Assembly: GCA_027018975.1 (NCBI GenBank)
Contig: JALUXN010000137.1
Span: 1-13,819, forward strand
Source: Mariprofundaceae bacterium
GTDB lineage: Bacteria; Pseudomonadota; Zetaproteobacteria; Mariprofundales; Mariprofundaceae
DNA: 13,819 nucleotides
Reading direction: 5' to 3'
The position numbers and the translations under genes are program-made. Positions 1-6,749 of this stretch are shown here, one piece after another (positions within the stretch are counted from its first letter, which is position 1; each line of letters opens with the position of its first letter). A model generated the notes under the pieces. It made no database searches and was not told where the DNA came from. It worked only from the letters and a program-made list of their open reading frames with translations.

Positions 1-1224
1 CAGCGTCCAGTGCACATTGCGCTGCGCGCGCAAAATATCGAGAAAGATGCGATGAGCACGCGGATCAGCGCGGAAGGCATCGTCGATCAGCAGCACATCG
101 GCGCGAATCTGGCGCAACGCCTGACTCGACAGCCGCCGCCGATCCTGCTGCGAGACATGGAAAATCTTCAGCAGCCGCAGCGGCTCCTGCCGGAACACCT
201 GCGCATCCTCAATACCAACCAGCTGCCCCTCCAGCGTGAACCCGTCGCCCAGCTTGCGCTTGAAGGTGAAGCGCTGCGGATGCAGCTGCTCGTTAAAGTG
301 CAGCCGCATCAAGCCGGTGATGCGGGCAATGCGGCCGACATGGCGGAAGTAATCTTTCATAAACGCATCGACCGCCGGCCGATGCCCCATCGCCTGATAG
401 CCCATCCGCTCCGCCAGCGACGCCTGCTGCTCGAAACCAAGCCGGTCAGAGGCGCGTTTCACCTCCAGATGCAGCCCGGCGCGCACCCGCCAGAGAAAAT
501 GCTGCGCATCGAGCAGCTGATCACGCTCGCGCGCCGACACCGCCCCCTGCGCCACAAGATCCGCCACATCGTCACACCCATGCCACGCCTTGGCCAGCCA
601 GAAGACTGTCTGCACATCGCGCAGCCCGCCCTTGCTCTCCTTGATGTCCGGCTCCATCAAAAACGCCGTGCCGCCCGTCCGCTCGTAACGGCTGGCAAGC
701 TCCGCCAGCTTGGCGTTTACAAACGCTTTGCGCTGCTTTTTGAAGAAGATCGACAATTTCGCCTGCAGCTGCTGATACTGCGCCCCGCCCCCGGCGAGCA
801 GGCGCGACTCCATCGCCGCCGTCGCCGAATTCCAATCCTCGCCGATATGTTCCATGCTCTCTTTGACCGTGCGTACCGCATGGCCGATCTTCGCCCCCAT
901 ATCCCACAGCCCGAGCAGAAATGCCTGCAACTCCGTCTCGACATCCGCCGGCAACACTTCGGGCACCAGAAACCAGAGATCCCAATCCGAGTGCGGCGCC
1001 AACTCGCCGCGCCCGTAACCACCGACCGCCACAAAATCGACACACTCTGCCGCCGTGGGCGCCTGCTGCTGCCAACGCGCCAAGAGCAGCGCATCGACTC
1101 CGGCGCACATCATGCGGCTGAGCGCTTCACCACTGGCACCCGCATCGAAGGCCGCGCCGACCTCCGCAAAGAGTGCGCGCAGTTCAGCTTTACCGCTCAG
1201 GTTGGTGGTCGAATCGGCGCTCAT
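1..1224 (-). CDS. glnD: [Protein-PII] uridylyltransferase / uridylyl-removing enzyme GlnD (3' part outside window)
   Basis: GlnD is a cytoplasmic sensor of nitrogen status. It adds UMP to PII proteins when glutamine is low and removes it when glutamine is high. The window holds the first 408 codons. The frame stays open to base 1, so the C-terminal part of the usual ~850-950 residues is missing. Seen in the translation: the nucleotidyltransferase signature GGYGRGELAPHSDWD at residues 68-82, with probable metal-binding aspartates D80 and D82, and the GlnD-typical EPDIKESKGGLRD at 191-203. The HD hydrolase and ACT domains would lie left of base 1 and cannot be judged. The ATG overlaps the stop of the upstream lipoprotein gene (ATGA, 1224-1221). 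No strong Shine-Dalgarno is visible, which fits translational coupling. The large open frame on the opposite strand is a GC-rich shadow. Confidence 0.95.
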   Translation of the reverse strand, partial: MSADSTTNLSGKAELRALFAEVGAAFDAGASGEALSRMMCAGVDALLLARWQQQAPTAAECVDFVAVGGYGRGELAPHSDWDLWFLVPEVLPADVETELQAFLLGLWDMGAKIGHAVRTVKESMEHIGEDWNSATAAMESRLLAGGGAQYQQLQAKLSIFFKKQRKAFVNAKLAELASRYERTGGTAFLMEPDIKESKGGLRDVQTVFWLAKAWHGCDDVADLVAQGAVSARERDQLLDAQHFLWRVRAGLHLEVKRASDRLGFEQQASLAERMGYQAMGHRPAVDAFMKDYFRHVGRIARITGLMRLHFNEQLHPQRFTFKRKLGDGFTLEGQLVGIEDAQVFRQEPLRLLKIFHVSQQDRRRLSSQALRQIRADVLLIDDAFRADPRAHRIFLDILRAQRNVHWTL

Positions 1225-1535
1225 GGACGGCAGCGATAGATATCAAACAGCTGCTCACCCTTATCGATCTTGCTCATCGCCACCGCCGTATCGCCCTTCA
1301 TCTCGGCGGCGGAGTTACGCGCCAAAATCTCCAGCTCTTCGCTCATATCCTCTGCCGAGCGAGTGATAAAACCGACCTTATCGAGTACCGACACCGTCAC
1401 ATGCCCCAACTTCTTGCAATCCTTCACCTGACTCAAATAGGCGATACGCACCCCCTGCGCCTGCTCGGTCGGTTCAACAAATGTGCAGCCCGCCATCAAC
1501 ACCATCACCGCCATCATCCATGTCATCTTTTTCAT
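1221..1535 (-). CDS. small outer-membrane-type lipoprotein, probable DUF4156/YjeI-like
   Basis: A 104-residue protein with a lipoprotein signal peptide: MKK, then a hydrophobic stretch, then lipobox LMAGC with the lipidated cysteine at C17. The residue after C17 is Thr, not Asp, so outer-membrane sorting is expected (inference). The mature part of about 88 residues contains GVRIAYLSQVKDCKKLGHV and ends in YRCRP. It has two further cysteines, one in DCKKLG and one near the C-terminus. This layout resembles the DUF4156 family (E. coli YjeI), whose function is not established; the match is by eye. The start at 1535 is favoured because it directly precedes a signal peptide and has GGAGGT 6 nt upstream (1542-1547). 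The ATG overlaps the mutS stop (ATGA), and its own stop overlaps the glnD start, so it is coupled on both sides. Confidence 0.75.
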   Translation of the reverse strand: MKKMTWMMAVMVLMAGCTFVEPTEQAQGVRIAYLSQVKDCKKLGHVTVSVLDKVGFITRSAEDMSEELEILARNSAAEMKGDTAVAMSKIDKGEQLFDIYRCRP

Positions 1536-4120
1536 CCTGTTACCTCCTGTTTCAGTCTGTCTAACCACGCCAGCGCCTCGATCGGCCGCATATTGTCCAC
1601 ATCCAGTTCGGCCAGCTGCGCCTTGAGCGTCGCGAAGCACTGCAAGTCCGCCTCCTGCTGCCGCTGCTCGGCCATAGCAAAGAGCCCCAGCTGCACCTTG
1701 CCCTTCTCCGCCGCCACCTCCGAGCCGTGCTCCAGCCGAAAGAGATGTTCGCGCGCCCGCTTGATTGTATCGCGCGGCAAGCCAGCCAGCTGCGCCACAG
1801 CGATACCATAAGAGCGATCGGCCGCATTCTCGATCACCTGATGCATGAAGATCACCGAGCCGTTCCATTCGCGCACCGTCACCGAGGCGTTGAACGCCTG
1901 CGCATGCGTGTCGGGCAGCTCAGTCAGTTCGTGGTAGTGGGTGGCAAACAGCGTCAACACATCCTTGGCGGCAATCAGCTTCTCGGCCACCGCCCAGGCG
2001 ATCGCCAGCCCGTCCCAAGTGCTGGTGCCACGGCCAATCTCATCGACAATCACCAGCGAGCGCGGCTCCAGCTGATTGAGAATCATCGCCGTCTCCATCA
2101 TCTCGACCATGAAGGTGGAGCGGCCGCTGCTCAGTTCATCGCCCGCACCGACACGAGTAAACAGCCGTTTGGTCAGCGGAATGCGCGCCTCCTCGGCCGG
2201 CACGAAGCAGCCGGTGTGCGCCAGCCAGACAATCCACGCCACCTGCCGCATGTAGGTCGATTTACCGCCCATGTTGGGGCCGGTGAGCAGCATGAAGCGG
2301 CGCGACTGCAGATCCATATGCGTGTCATTGGCGACAAACGGCTCCTCACCGCTGAGATGGCGCTCCACCACCGGATGACGCCCGCCCACCAGCTTCAGCG
2401 TCCGTCCGCCATGCACCTCCGGCCGCACATAGCGATAATCGACCGCCAGCTGCGCAAAGCAGCCCAGCACATCCAGCGTCGCCACCGCGGCCGCCGCCTG
2501 CTGAATCGCGCGGGTACGCGCCACAATCTGCTCACGCAACGCCGCCACCAGTGCCGCCTCGCGCGTCAACGCCGCCTCTTTGGCGCCGAGGATCTCCGCC
2601 TCGAAACGGTGCAGCTCGTCAGTGATAAAGCGCTCGGCATTGACCAGCGTCTGCTTGCGCACATAGTCGGCCGGCGCATCTCTCGCCTGCGCCTTAGAGA
2701 TCTCGATAAAGTAGCCGAACACCTTGTTATATTTGACGCGCAGATTGGCCAGCCCCGTGCGTTCGCGCTCGCGCGCCTCGTAATCGCGCAGCCAATCGCC
2801 GGCATCCTTGGCCAGCCCGCGCAGCCGATCGAGCTCGGCATCATAATCCGGCGCAATCACACCACCGTCGCGGAAGTGCTGCGGCGGCATCTCGATCACC
2901 GCCCGCGCCAGCTCGCCGGCCAGATCATCCATCCCCTGCATCGCCGTTACCAGCTCGGCAAACAGACCGCTGCGATCGGCAAACAGCGCCACCAGCCTCG
3001 GCAACGCCTGCAAACCGTCACTCAAGCCGCGAAAATCGCGCGGTGCGGCGCGATCCAGCACAATGCGGGTGAGCATCCGCTCCATATCACGCACCGAGCC
3101 GAGCGCCTCGCGCAGACTCGCCAGCGTCTCGCGGTCATCAAACAGACTCTGCACCGCATCCTGCCGCCCCTTCAGCTGCGCCAAGTCGGTGAGCGGCCGA
3201 TCGATCCAGTGGCGCAGCAGCCGCGCCCCCATCGGCGTGCGGCAGCAGTCGAGCACCGCAATCATGCTCGCCTTCGGATCACCATTGAGCGAGCAGTAGA
3301 GCTCCAGATTGCGCCGCGAACGGCTATCGATCGCCATACCGTGATGGCTTTCGACAAAGACCGGCAGCGCCAGATGCTGCAGCGCACACTTCTGCGTCTG
3401 CCCCAGATAGACGAGCACCGCACCGACAGCGGCGGCGACCGCATCGTGGTCGGCAAGATTGAGTGACTGCCAATCAGAGACGCCGAAACGCTGCGCCAGC
3501 TCCTCGCGCGCCACCTGCGCTGAAAAACTCCAGTCGCCACAACGGGTGATCGTCGCCTCCACCGCCAACTCCACGCCGCTGCTCAACAGCAGCTCCGCCG
3601 GCGCCAACACACTCAGCTGCTCCAGCAGCGCTGCCTCACCATGCCCCTCAAGCAACTGCCAGTGACCGCAGGAGAGATCGACCGCCGCAATCCCCCAGCG
3701 ATCCTGCTGCATCACACAGGCTGCCAGCGGCGCCGAACGCGCCTGATCGAGCAGTTCCGATTCGGTGATGGTGCCGGCAGTGACCACGCGCACCACCTCG
3801 CGCCGCACCGGCCCCTTCGCCCCCTCCGGCGGCTCCATCTGTTCACACACCGCCACCCGTTTACCCGCCGCCACCAACCGCGCCAGATACGGCTCGGCCT
3901 GATGCCACGGCACGCCGGCCATAGGAATATCCTCGCCATTCGATTTGCCGCGTTTGGTCAGGGTAATATCAAGAATTTTCGATGCCTCGACCGCATCGTC
4001 GAAAAACATCTCATAAAAATCGCCCATGCGATAGAAGAGCAGGCAGTCCGGATACTCCGCCTTGATCTTGAGAAACTGCTGCATCATGGGGGTGTGGCCG
4101 CTGTTTTTGCGCTGTGTCAT
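1532..4120 (-). CDS. mutS: DNA mismatch repair protein MutS
   Basis: MutS finds base mismatches and small loops, then recruits MutL in an ATP-dependent way. The 862-residue length is close to E. coli MutS (853). Seen: the mismatch-wedge motif F35-Y36-E37 within YRMGDFYEMFF; core and clamp domains with KYNKVFGYFIEISK at 463-476; Walker A GPNMGGKST at 614-622; Walker B and signature region VDEIGRGTSTWDG at 692-704; and ATHYHEL at 726-732. A QLGLF motif at 810-814 matches the consensus sliding-clamp-binding peptide. A C-terminal PIEALAWLDRLK segment (846-857) resembles the MutS oligomerisation helix. The frame extends upstream to 4216, but that would overlap hemC and the extra residues are not MutS-like, so the ATG at 4120 is chosen. 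It lies 16 nt after the hemC stop. I see no defects. Confidence 0.98.
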   Translation of the reverse strand: MTQRKNSGHTPMMQQFLKIKAEYPDCLLFYRMGDFYEMFFDDAVEASKILDITLTKRGKSNGEDIPMAGVPWHQAEPYLARLVAAGKRVAVCEQMEPPEGAKGPVRREVVRVVTAGTITESELLDQARSAPLAACVMQQDRWGIAAVDLSCGHWQLLEGHGEAALLEQLSVLAPAELLLSSGVELAVEATITRCGDWSFSAQVAREELAQRFGVSDWQSLNLADHDAVAAAVGAVLVYLGQTQKCALQHLALPVFVESHHGMAIDSRSRRNLELYCSLNGDPKASMIAVLDCCRTPMGARLLRHWIDRPLTDLAQLKGRQDAVQSLFDDRETLASLREALGSVRDMERMLTRIVLDRAAPRDFRGLSDGLQALPRLVALFADRSGLFAELVTAMQGMDDLAGELARAVIEMPPQHFRDGGVIAPDYDAELDRLRGLAKDAGDWLRDYEARERERTGLANLRVKYNKVFGYFIEISKAQARDAPADYVRKQTLVNAERFITDELHRFEAEILGAKEAALTREAALVAALREQIVARTRAIQQAAAAVATLDVLGCFAQLAVDYRYVRPEVHGGRTLKLVGGRHPVVERHLSGEEPFVANDTHMDLQSRRFMLLTGPNMGGKSTYMRQVAWIVWLAHTGCFVPAEEARIPLTKRLFTRVGAGDELSSGRSTFMVEMMETAMILNQLEPRSLVIVDEIGRGTSTWDGLAIAWAVAEKLIAAKDVLTLFATHYHELTELPDTHAQAFNASVTVREWNGSVIFMHQVIENAADRSYGIAVAQLAGLPRDTIKRAREHLFRLEHGSEVAAEKGKVQLGLFAMAEQRQQEADLQCFATLKAQLAELDVDNMRPIEALAWLDRLKQEVTG

Positions 4121-4136
4121 CGCTCTGCCCCGCTGA

Positions 4137-5066
4137 TCAGTCGCCCTGTTCGGCGTAGAGCGCCTCCAGAATTTCACGGCCGCCAGCGGCCAGAATCTCA
4201 TCGGCCAGTGCGACACCCAACTGCGCCGCCTGACTGCGCAGACCAGTAACCTCGCGCCGGATCAGCTGCGAACCATCGACTGCACCCACCAAACCCTGCA
4301 AACGGAGTTGATCACCATCGAGCATCGCAAAAGCAGCAATCGGCACTTGGCAACCGCCCTCCAGCCGCGCCAGAAACGCCCGCTCCGCCGTCGTCCGATC
4401 CACCGTATCGACATCGTTGAGCTGATCCACCAAGGCATTGATCGCCGCATCATCATCGCGCGTCTGCACACCGAGCGTACCCTGCGCCACCGCCGGCAGC
4501 AGTTGATCGGTATCGATAAAATCATGCATCTGCGAATCCATCCCCATCCGCCGCACACCGGCTGCGGCCAGAATCACCGCATCCACCTCATCGCCCAGTT
4601 TACCCAGCCGCGTCTGGATATTGCCGCGAATGGAGGTAAACTGAAACGAGGGGTAATACCTGCGAATTTGCGCCACCCGTCGCAAACTGGATGTCCCGAT
4701 GGTCGCCCCTTCCGGCAATGAATCGAGGCCACCGCCGGTAATCGTGGCAATCGCATCGCGCGGATCTTCCCGCTTCGGATTGGCGCGGATACTCGTCCCC
4801 GCCGGCAACAGCGTCGGCACATCTTTCATCGAGTGCACGGCAATATCAGCGCGCCCATCGAGCAGCGCCTGATCGATCTCCTTGGTGAACAGCCCTTTGC
4901 CCCCCACCTGCGCCAGCGGCACATCGAGGATCTTATCCCCCTTGGTGACAATCTTGACCAGCTCCGTGGTCACGCTCGGATCAAGCCGGGTCAGCTCGGC
5001 AGCAATATACTCCGCCTGCCAGAGTGCCAGCGGCGAACGTCGGGTCGCAATTCGAATATGGGTCAC
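4137..5066 (-). CDS. hemC: hydroxymethylbilane synthase (porphobilinogen deaminase) HemC
   Basis: HemC joins four porphobilinogen molecules into linear hydroxymethylbilane, the substrate of HemD, in cytoplasmic tetrapyrrole synthesis. The 309-residue length is normal for the family. Seen: N-terminal IRIATRRSPLALWQA; GGKGLFTKEID at 55-65; HSMKDVP at 78-84, which carries the catalytic aspartate D82; GTSSLRRVAQIRR at 124-136 with the substrate-binding arginines; and LEGGCQVPIA, whose C239 should carry the dipyrromethane cofactor. The start is GTG at 5066 with GGAGGT 5 nt upstream (5072-5077). It is the first gene of the minus-strand unit that continues into mutS. Unlike the hemCD pair of many Gammaproteobacteria, hemD lies about 3.3 kb away on the other strand, beyond the insertion sequence. 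Confidence 0.98.
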   Translation of the reverse strand: MTHIRIATRRSPLALWQAEYIAAELTRLDPSVTTELVKIVTKGDKILDVPLAQVGGKGLFTKEIDQALLDGRADIAVHSMKDVPTLLPAGTSIRANPKREDPRDAIATITGGGLDSLPEGATIGTSSLRRVAQIRRYYPSFQFTSIRGNIQTRLGKLGDEVDAVILAAAGVRRMGMDSQMHDFIDTDQLLPAVAQGTLGVQTRDDDAAINALVDQLNDVDTVDRTTAERAFLARLEGGCQVPIAAFAMLDGDQLRLQGLVGAVDGSQLIRREVTGLRSQAAQLGVALADEILAAGGREILEALYAEQGD

Positions 5067-5071
5067 AGGTT

Positions 5072-5077
5072 ACCTCC
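5072..5077 (-). promoter_or_regulatory. ribosome binding site that supports the hemC GTG start
   Basis: GGAGGT on the minus strand, 5 nt before GTG 5066. It is the strongest Shine-Dalgarno match near the gene and no in-frame ATG sits at a better distance, so the non-ATG start is preferred. Confidence 0.75.
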
Positions 5078-5123
5078 ACAAAGTGCACGAACCGTAGCCA
5101 TCCACCACCCTTTTCTCAAAGAG

Positions 5124-5132
5124 ATTATCCCA
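5124..5132 (-). promoter_or_regulatory. candidate extended -10 promoter element for hemC
   Basis: The minus strand reads TGGGATAAT, an extended -10 (TGn + GATAAT), about 60 nt before the hemC start. The region about 17 nt further upstream has no good -35 hexamer, which extended -10 promoters can tolerate. It lies in the 143-nt stretch between hemC and the insertion sequence, which holds no other convincing gene. This is a visual guess. Confidence 0.3.
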
Positions 5133-5209
5133 AAGCCCAAATAGTCTCAGCCCGATAACACGATCATGTCAGTCATTCGCCGATGACCAATCAAACATTG
5201 ACTAAGAAT

Positions 5210-5229
5210 ACCTGAAGTTTCACCGTTTT
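5210..5229 (+). repeat. left terminal inverted repeat of the insertion sequence
   Basis: ACCTGAAGTTTCACCGTTTT. It matches the reverse complement of 6730-6749 at 20 of 20 positions. Identity ends abruptly on both sides: T versus C outside, T versus C inside. Confidence 0.92.
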
Positions 5230-5293
5230 TTATCCATATTTCCGTTTTTTTAGCTGGATATAAAAAATCGGTCTAACATGTATATTATATACA
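5226..5293 (+). other. AT-rich leader of the insertion sequence with two inverted repeats
   Basis: The 169 nt between the left inverted repeat and the transposase start contain no convincing gene. Two structures are visible. TTTTTTATCC (5226-5235) pairs imperfectly with GGATATAAAAAA (5256-5267) around a 20-nt loop. TGTATA-TTA-TATACA (5279-5293) is a perfect 6-bp dyad. They could bind the transposase or a host factor, or reduce read-through from outside into the transposase gene. The role is inferred only. Confidence 0.35.
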
Positions 5294-5385
5294 CCTTTTG
5301 CGCATTTTTTATGTGATTTGGCTTTGTTTTGGCCCCTGGTTATGGTAGTATTTAACAGCATAAGCTGTTGATATTGCTGTAATAT

Positions 5386-5390
5386 GGGAG
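5386..5390 (+). promoter_or_regulatory. ribosome binding site that decides the transposase start
   Basis: GGGAG ends 8 nt before ATG 5399. The in-frame ATGs at 5384 and 5393 either overlap this site or lie only 2 nt from it, so 5399 is the best start. Confidence 0.55.
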
Positions 5391-5398
5391 TCATGATT

Positions 5399-6715
5399 AT
5401 GATCGTTATTCAGAATATTTTAGCACCACTCGAAAAACAATTTTCCACGACAAAATTGGGGCGCTTGCGGGCACAATGGTTTAGCCATGTGCTTCTTGCC
5501 TGTATTGTGCCCTTCACCAGTTCCATCTCCTCCAACCTGCTGCGCGCCTTGGTACATCTGTTTGGCGTGGATGTGGATAGGCGGCGCTTTTATACATTTA
5601 TCGCTTCGAGCAAGTTACCATGGGATAAATTGTGGTCTGCATTGTGGCATGTCATCCCAGAACCGACTACGGACGGACGCCTGATTATGGCGCTGGATGA
5701 CTTCATCAATCCCAAAGTCGGCAAAAAGATATTCGCCTGCTCTCGTGTCCACGATCACGCGGCCAAGGCCAATCAGACGAAGTATCCGTGGGCGCAGTGC
5801 GTAACCTCTGTTGGACTACTCAAGCGGATCAAGGGGCGTTGGGCATGCATGCCATTGGCGCACCGCTTCTACTTGCCCAAGAAGATCATCGATAAGCAGA
5901 GCGAAAGCCTGCAATTCAAGACAAAACTGGAGCAGTCTGTCGAAATGATTTGTGCCATCGCCGCGAGCTTCTCCGGCATGCCGATCCTAGCAGTTTGTGA
6001 TAGTTGGTTTGGCAACAATGGGCTACTTGCGCCGGCGCGCAAAGAGCTGGGTGATTGCTTTCAAATATTGTCGCGTTTGCGCGCCAATATCGCCTTGTTC
6101 GACAAGCCGGGGGCACGCACTCCCGGTCAGCGCGGCAGGAATAGGAAGTATGGTGCACGCTTGGGGAGTACGAAAGAAGTAGCTGCCGCATGCAGAGATC
6201 AGGCGACAACGCTGAGTGTGTTTCTCTACGGCAAGACACGTGAGGTTACGGCTTACTCTACAGTCGTGCTCGTGCAATCTTTACGTTGCCCAGTGCGTGT
6301 CGTGTTTGTCTACCGCCGGAACAGCTTCGTGGCGCTGTTCTCAACAGATTTGACGCTCTCCGATCAGCAGATCATTGAGTTCTATGGCGCCCGTTGGAAA
6401 ATCGAATCCGGTTTCAAGGAGATCAAACGGGATATCGGTGCCAGCCAGAGCCAGATGCGCAATAAACAATCTGTCGAAAATCACCTGAACTTCTGCATGA
6501 TGGCCACAACGGTGACGTGGCTATACGCCGATCGCTTTGAACACACGCCCGAACGCCGTCACATGATTCGCGGCAGAAGCAGTTTTGCCTTTTCCGACAT
6601 CCGGCATATCATCGCCAAGGTAGTTTTGAGCAATGATTTTCAGGCACTTTGCCCGAAACAAGCCAAACCCACAAAAAATATTGCCGTCGACACCCTATTG
6701 CGCATGGTTGCTTAG
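5399..6715 (+). CDS. IS4-superfamily DDE transposase
   Basis: An intact 438-residue transposase (443 if the ATG at 5384 is used). RNase-H-fold catalytic residues are recognisable. The first acidic site is in MALDDFINPKVGKK (D100/D101). The second is in VCDSWFGNNG (D201). The third is in the YREK signature Y329-x2-R332-x3-E336-x6-K343, read from YGARWKIESGFKEIK. This spacing is characteristic of IS4-type elements. The N-terminal ~95 residues, with LLRALVHLFGVD and RRRFYTFIASS, are probably the DNA-binding part. It acts on the 20-bp terminal repeats. No frameshift or internal stop is present, so the element may be active. Its stop lies 14 nt before the right inverted repeat. I cannot assign a named IS. 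Confidence 0.93.
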   Translation: MIVIQNILAPLEKQFSTTKLGRLRAQWFSHVLLACIVPFTSSISSNLLRALVHLFGVDVDRRRFYTFIASSKLPWDKLWSALWHVIPEPTTDGRLIMALDDFINPKVGKKIFACSRVHDHAAKANQTKYPWAQCVTSVGLLKRIKGRWACMPLAHRFYLPKKIIDKQSESLQFKTKLEQSVEMICAIAASFSGMPILAVCDSWFGNNGLLAPARKELGDCFQILSRLRANIALFDKPGARTPGQRGRNRKYGARLGSTKEVAAACRDQATTLSVFLYGKTREVTAYSTVVLVQSLRCPVRVVFVYRRNSFVALFSTDLTLSDQQIIEFYGARWKIESGFKEIKRDIGASQSQMRNKQSVENHLNFCMMATTVTWLYADRFEHTPERRHMIRGRSSFAFSDIRHIIAKVVLSNDFQALCPKQAKPTKNIAVDTLLRMVA

Positions 6716-6724
6716 AAGTGTTGT

Positions 6725-6738
6725 GAGGGAAAACGGTG
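6725..6738 (+). promoter_or_regulatory. IS-derived ribosome site and GTG start feeding the truncated cyclase
   Basis: GAGG (6725-6728) sits 7 nt before GTG 6736. Both lie within the IS: the GAGG is just inside the right inverted repeat and the GTG is in the repeat itself. The in-frame stop TGA is at 6724-6726, so no start further upstream is possible in this frame. Confidence 0.5.
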
Positions 6739-6749
6739 AAACTTCAGGT
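6730..6749 (+). repeat. right terminal inverted repeat of the insertion sequence
   Basis: Reverse complement of 5210-5229, 20 of 20 identical. Its outer 14 bases (6736-6749) are read as the first codons of the following cyclase frame (GTG AAA CTT CAG …). Confidence 0.92.

Larger units (their letters stand above)
5210..6749 (+). mobile_element. complete insertion sequence, IS4-superfamily (YREK DDE transposase)
   Basis: The element of about 1540 bp is bounded by perfect 20-bp inverted repeats starting ACCTGAAGTTTCACCG and contains one intact transposase gene. It has lower GC than its flanks, especially in the 169 nt before the transposase. The bases next to the ends (…AAGAAT on the left, GGTCAAAG… on the right) show no shared target duplication. 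A simple insertion would normally leave one. This fits a later deletion, or recombination with another copy. The right end lies inside the reading frame of a truncated adenylate cyclase, and the left end lies 143 nt upstream of hemC. The outermost base pair of the repeats could be a chance match, in which case the element is 5211-6748. Confidence 0.9.

Noticed and set aside
10..1239. 409-codon open frame on the plus strand
   Set aside because: It lies opposite glnD, whose nucleotidyltransferase motifs are clear. The composition is typical of an antisense shadow.
1727..3466. 579-codon open frame on the plus strand
   Set aside because: It is antisense to mutS, which has full motif support. The translation is rich in Arg, His, Gln and Leu with no recognisable domain, as expected for a shadow frame in GC-rich DNA.
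4121..4216. Upstream extension of MutS by 32 residues
   Set aside because: It would run into hemC on the same strand. The added residues are not MutS-like, and the ATG at 4120 gives the normal N-terminus.
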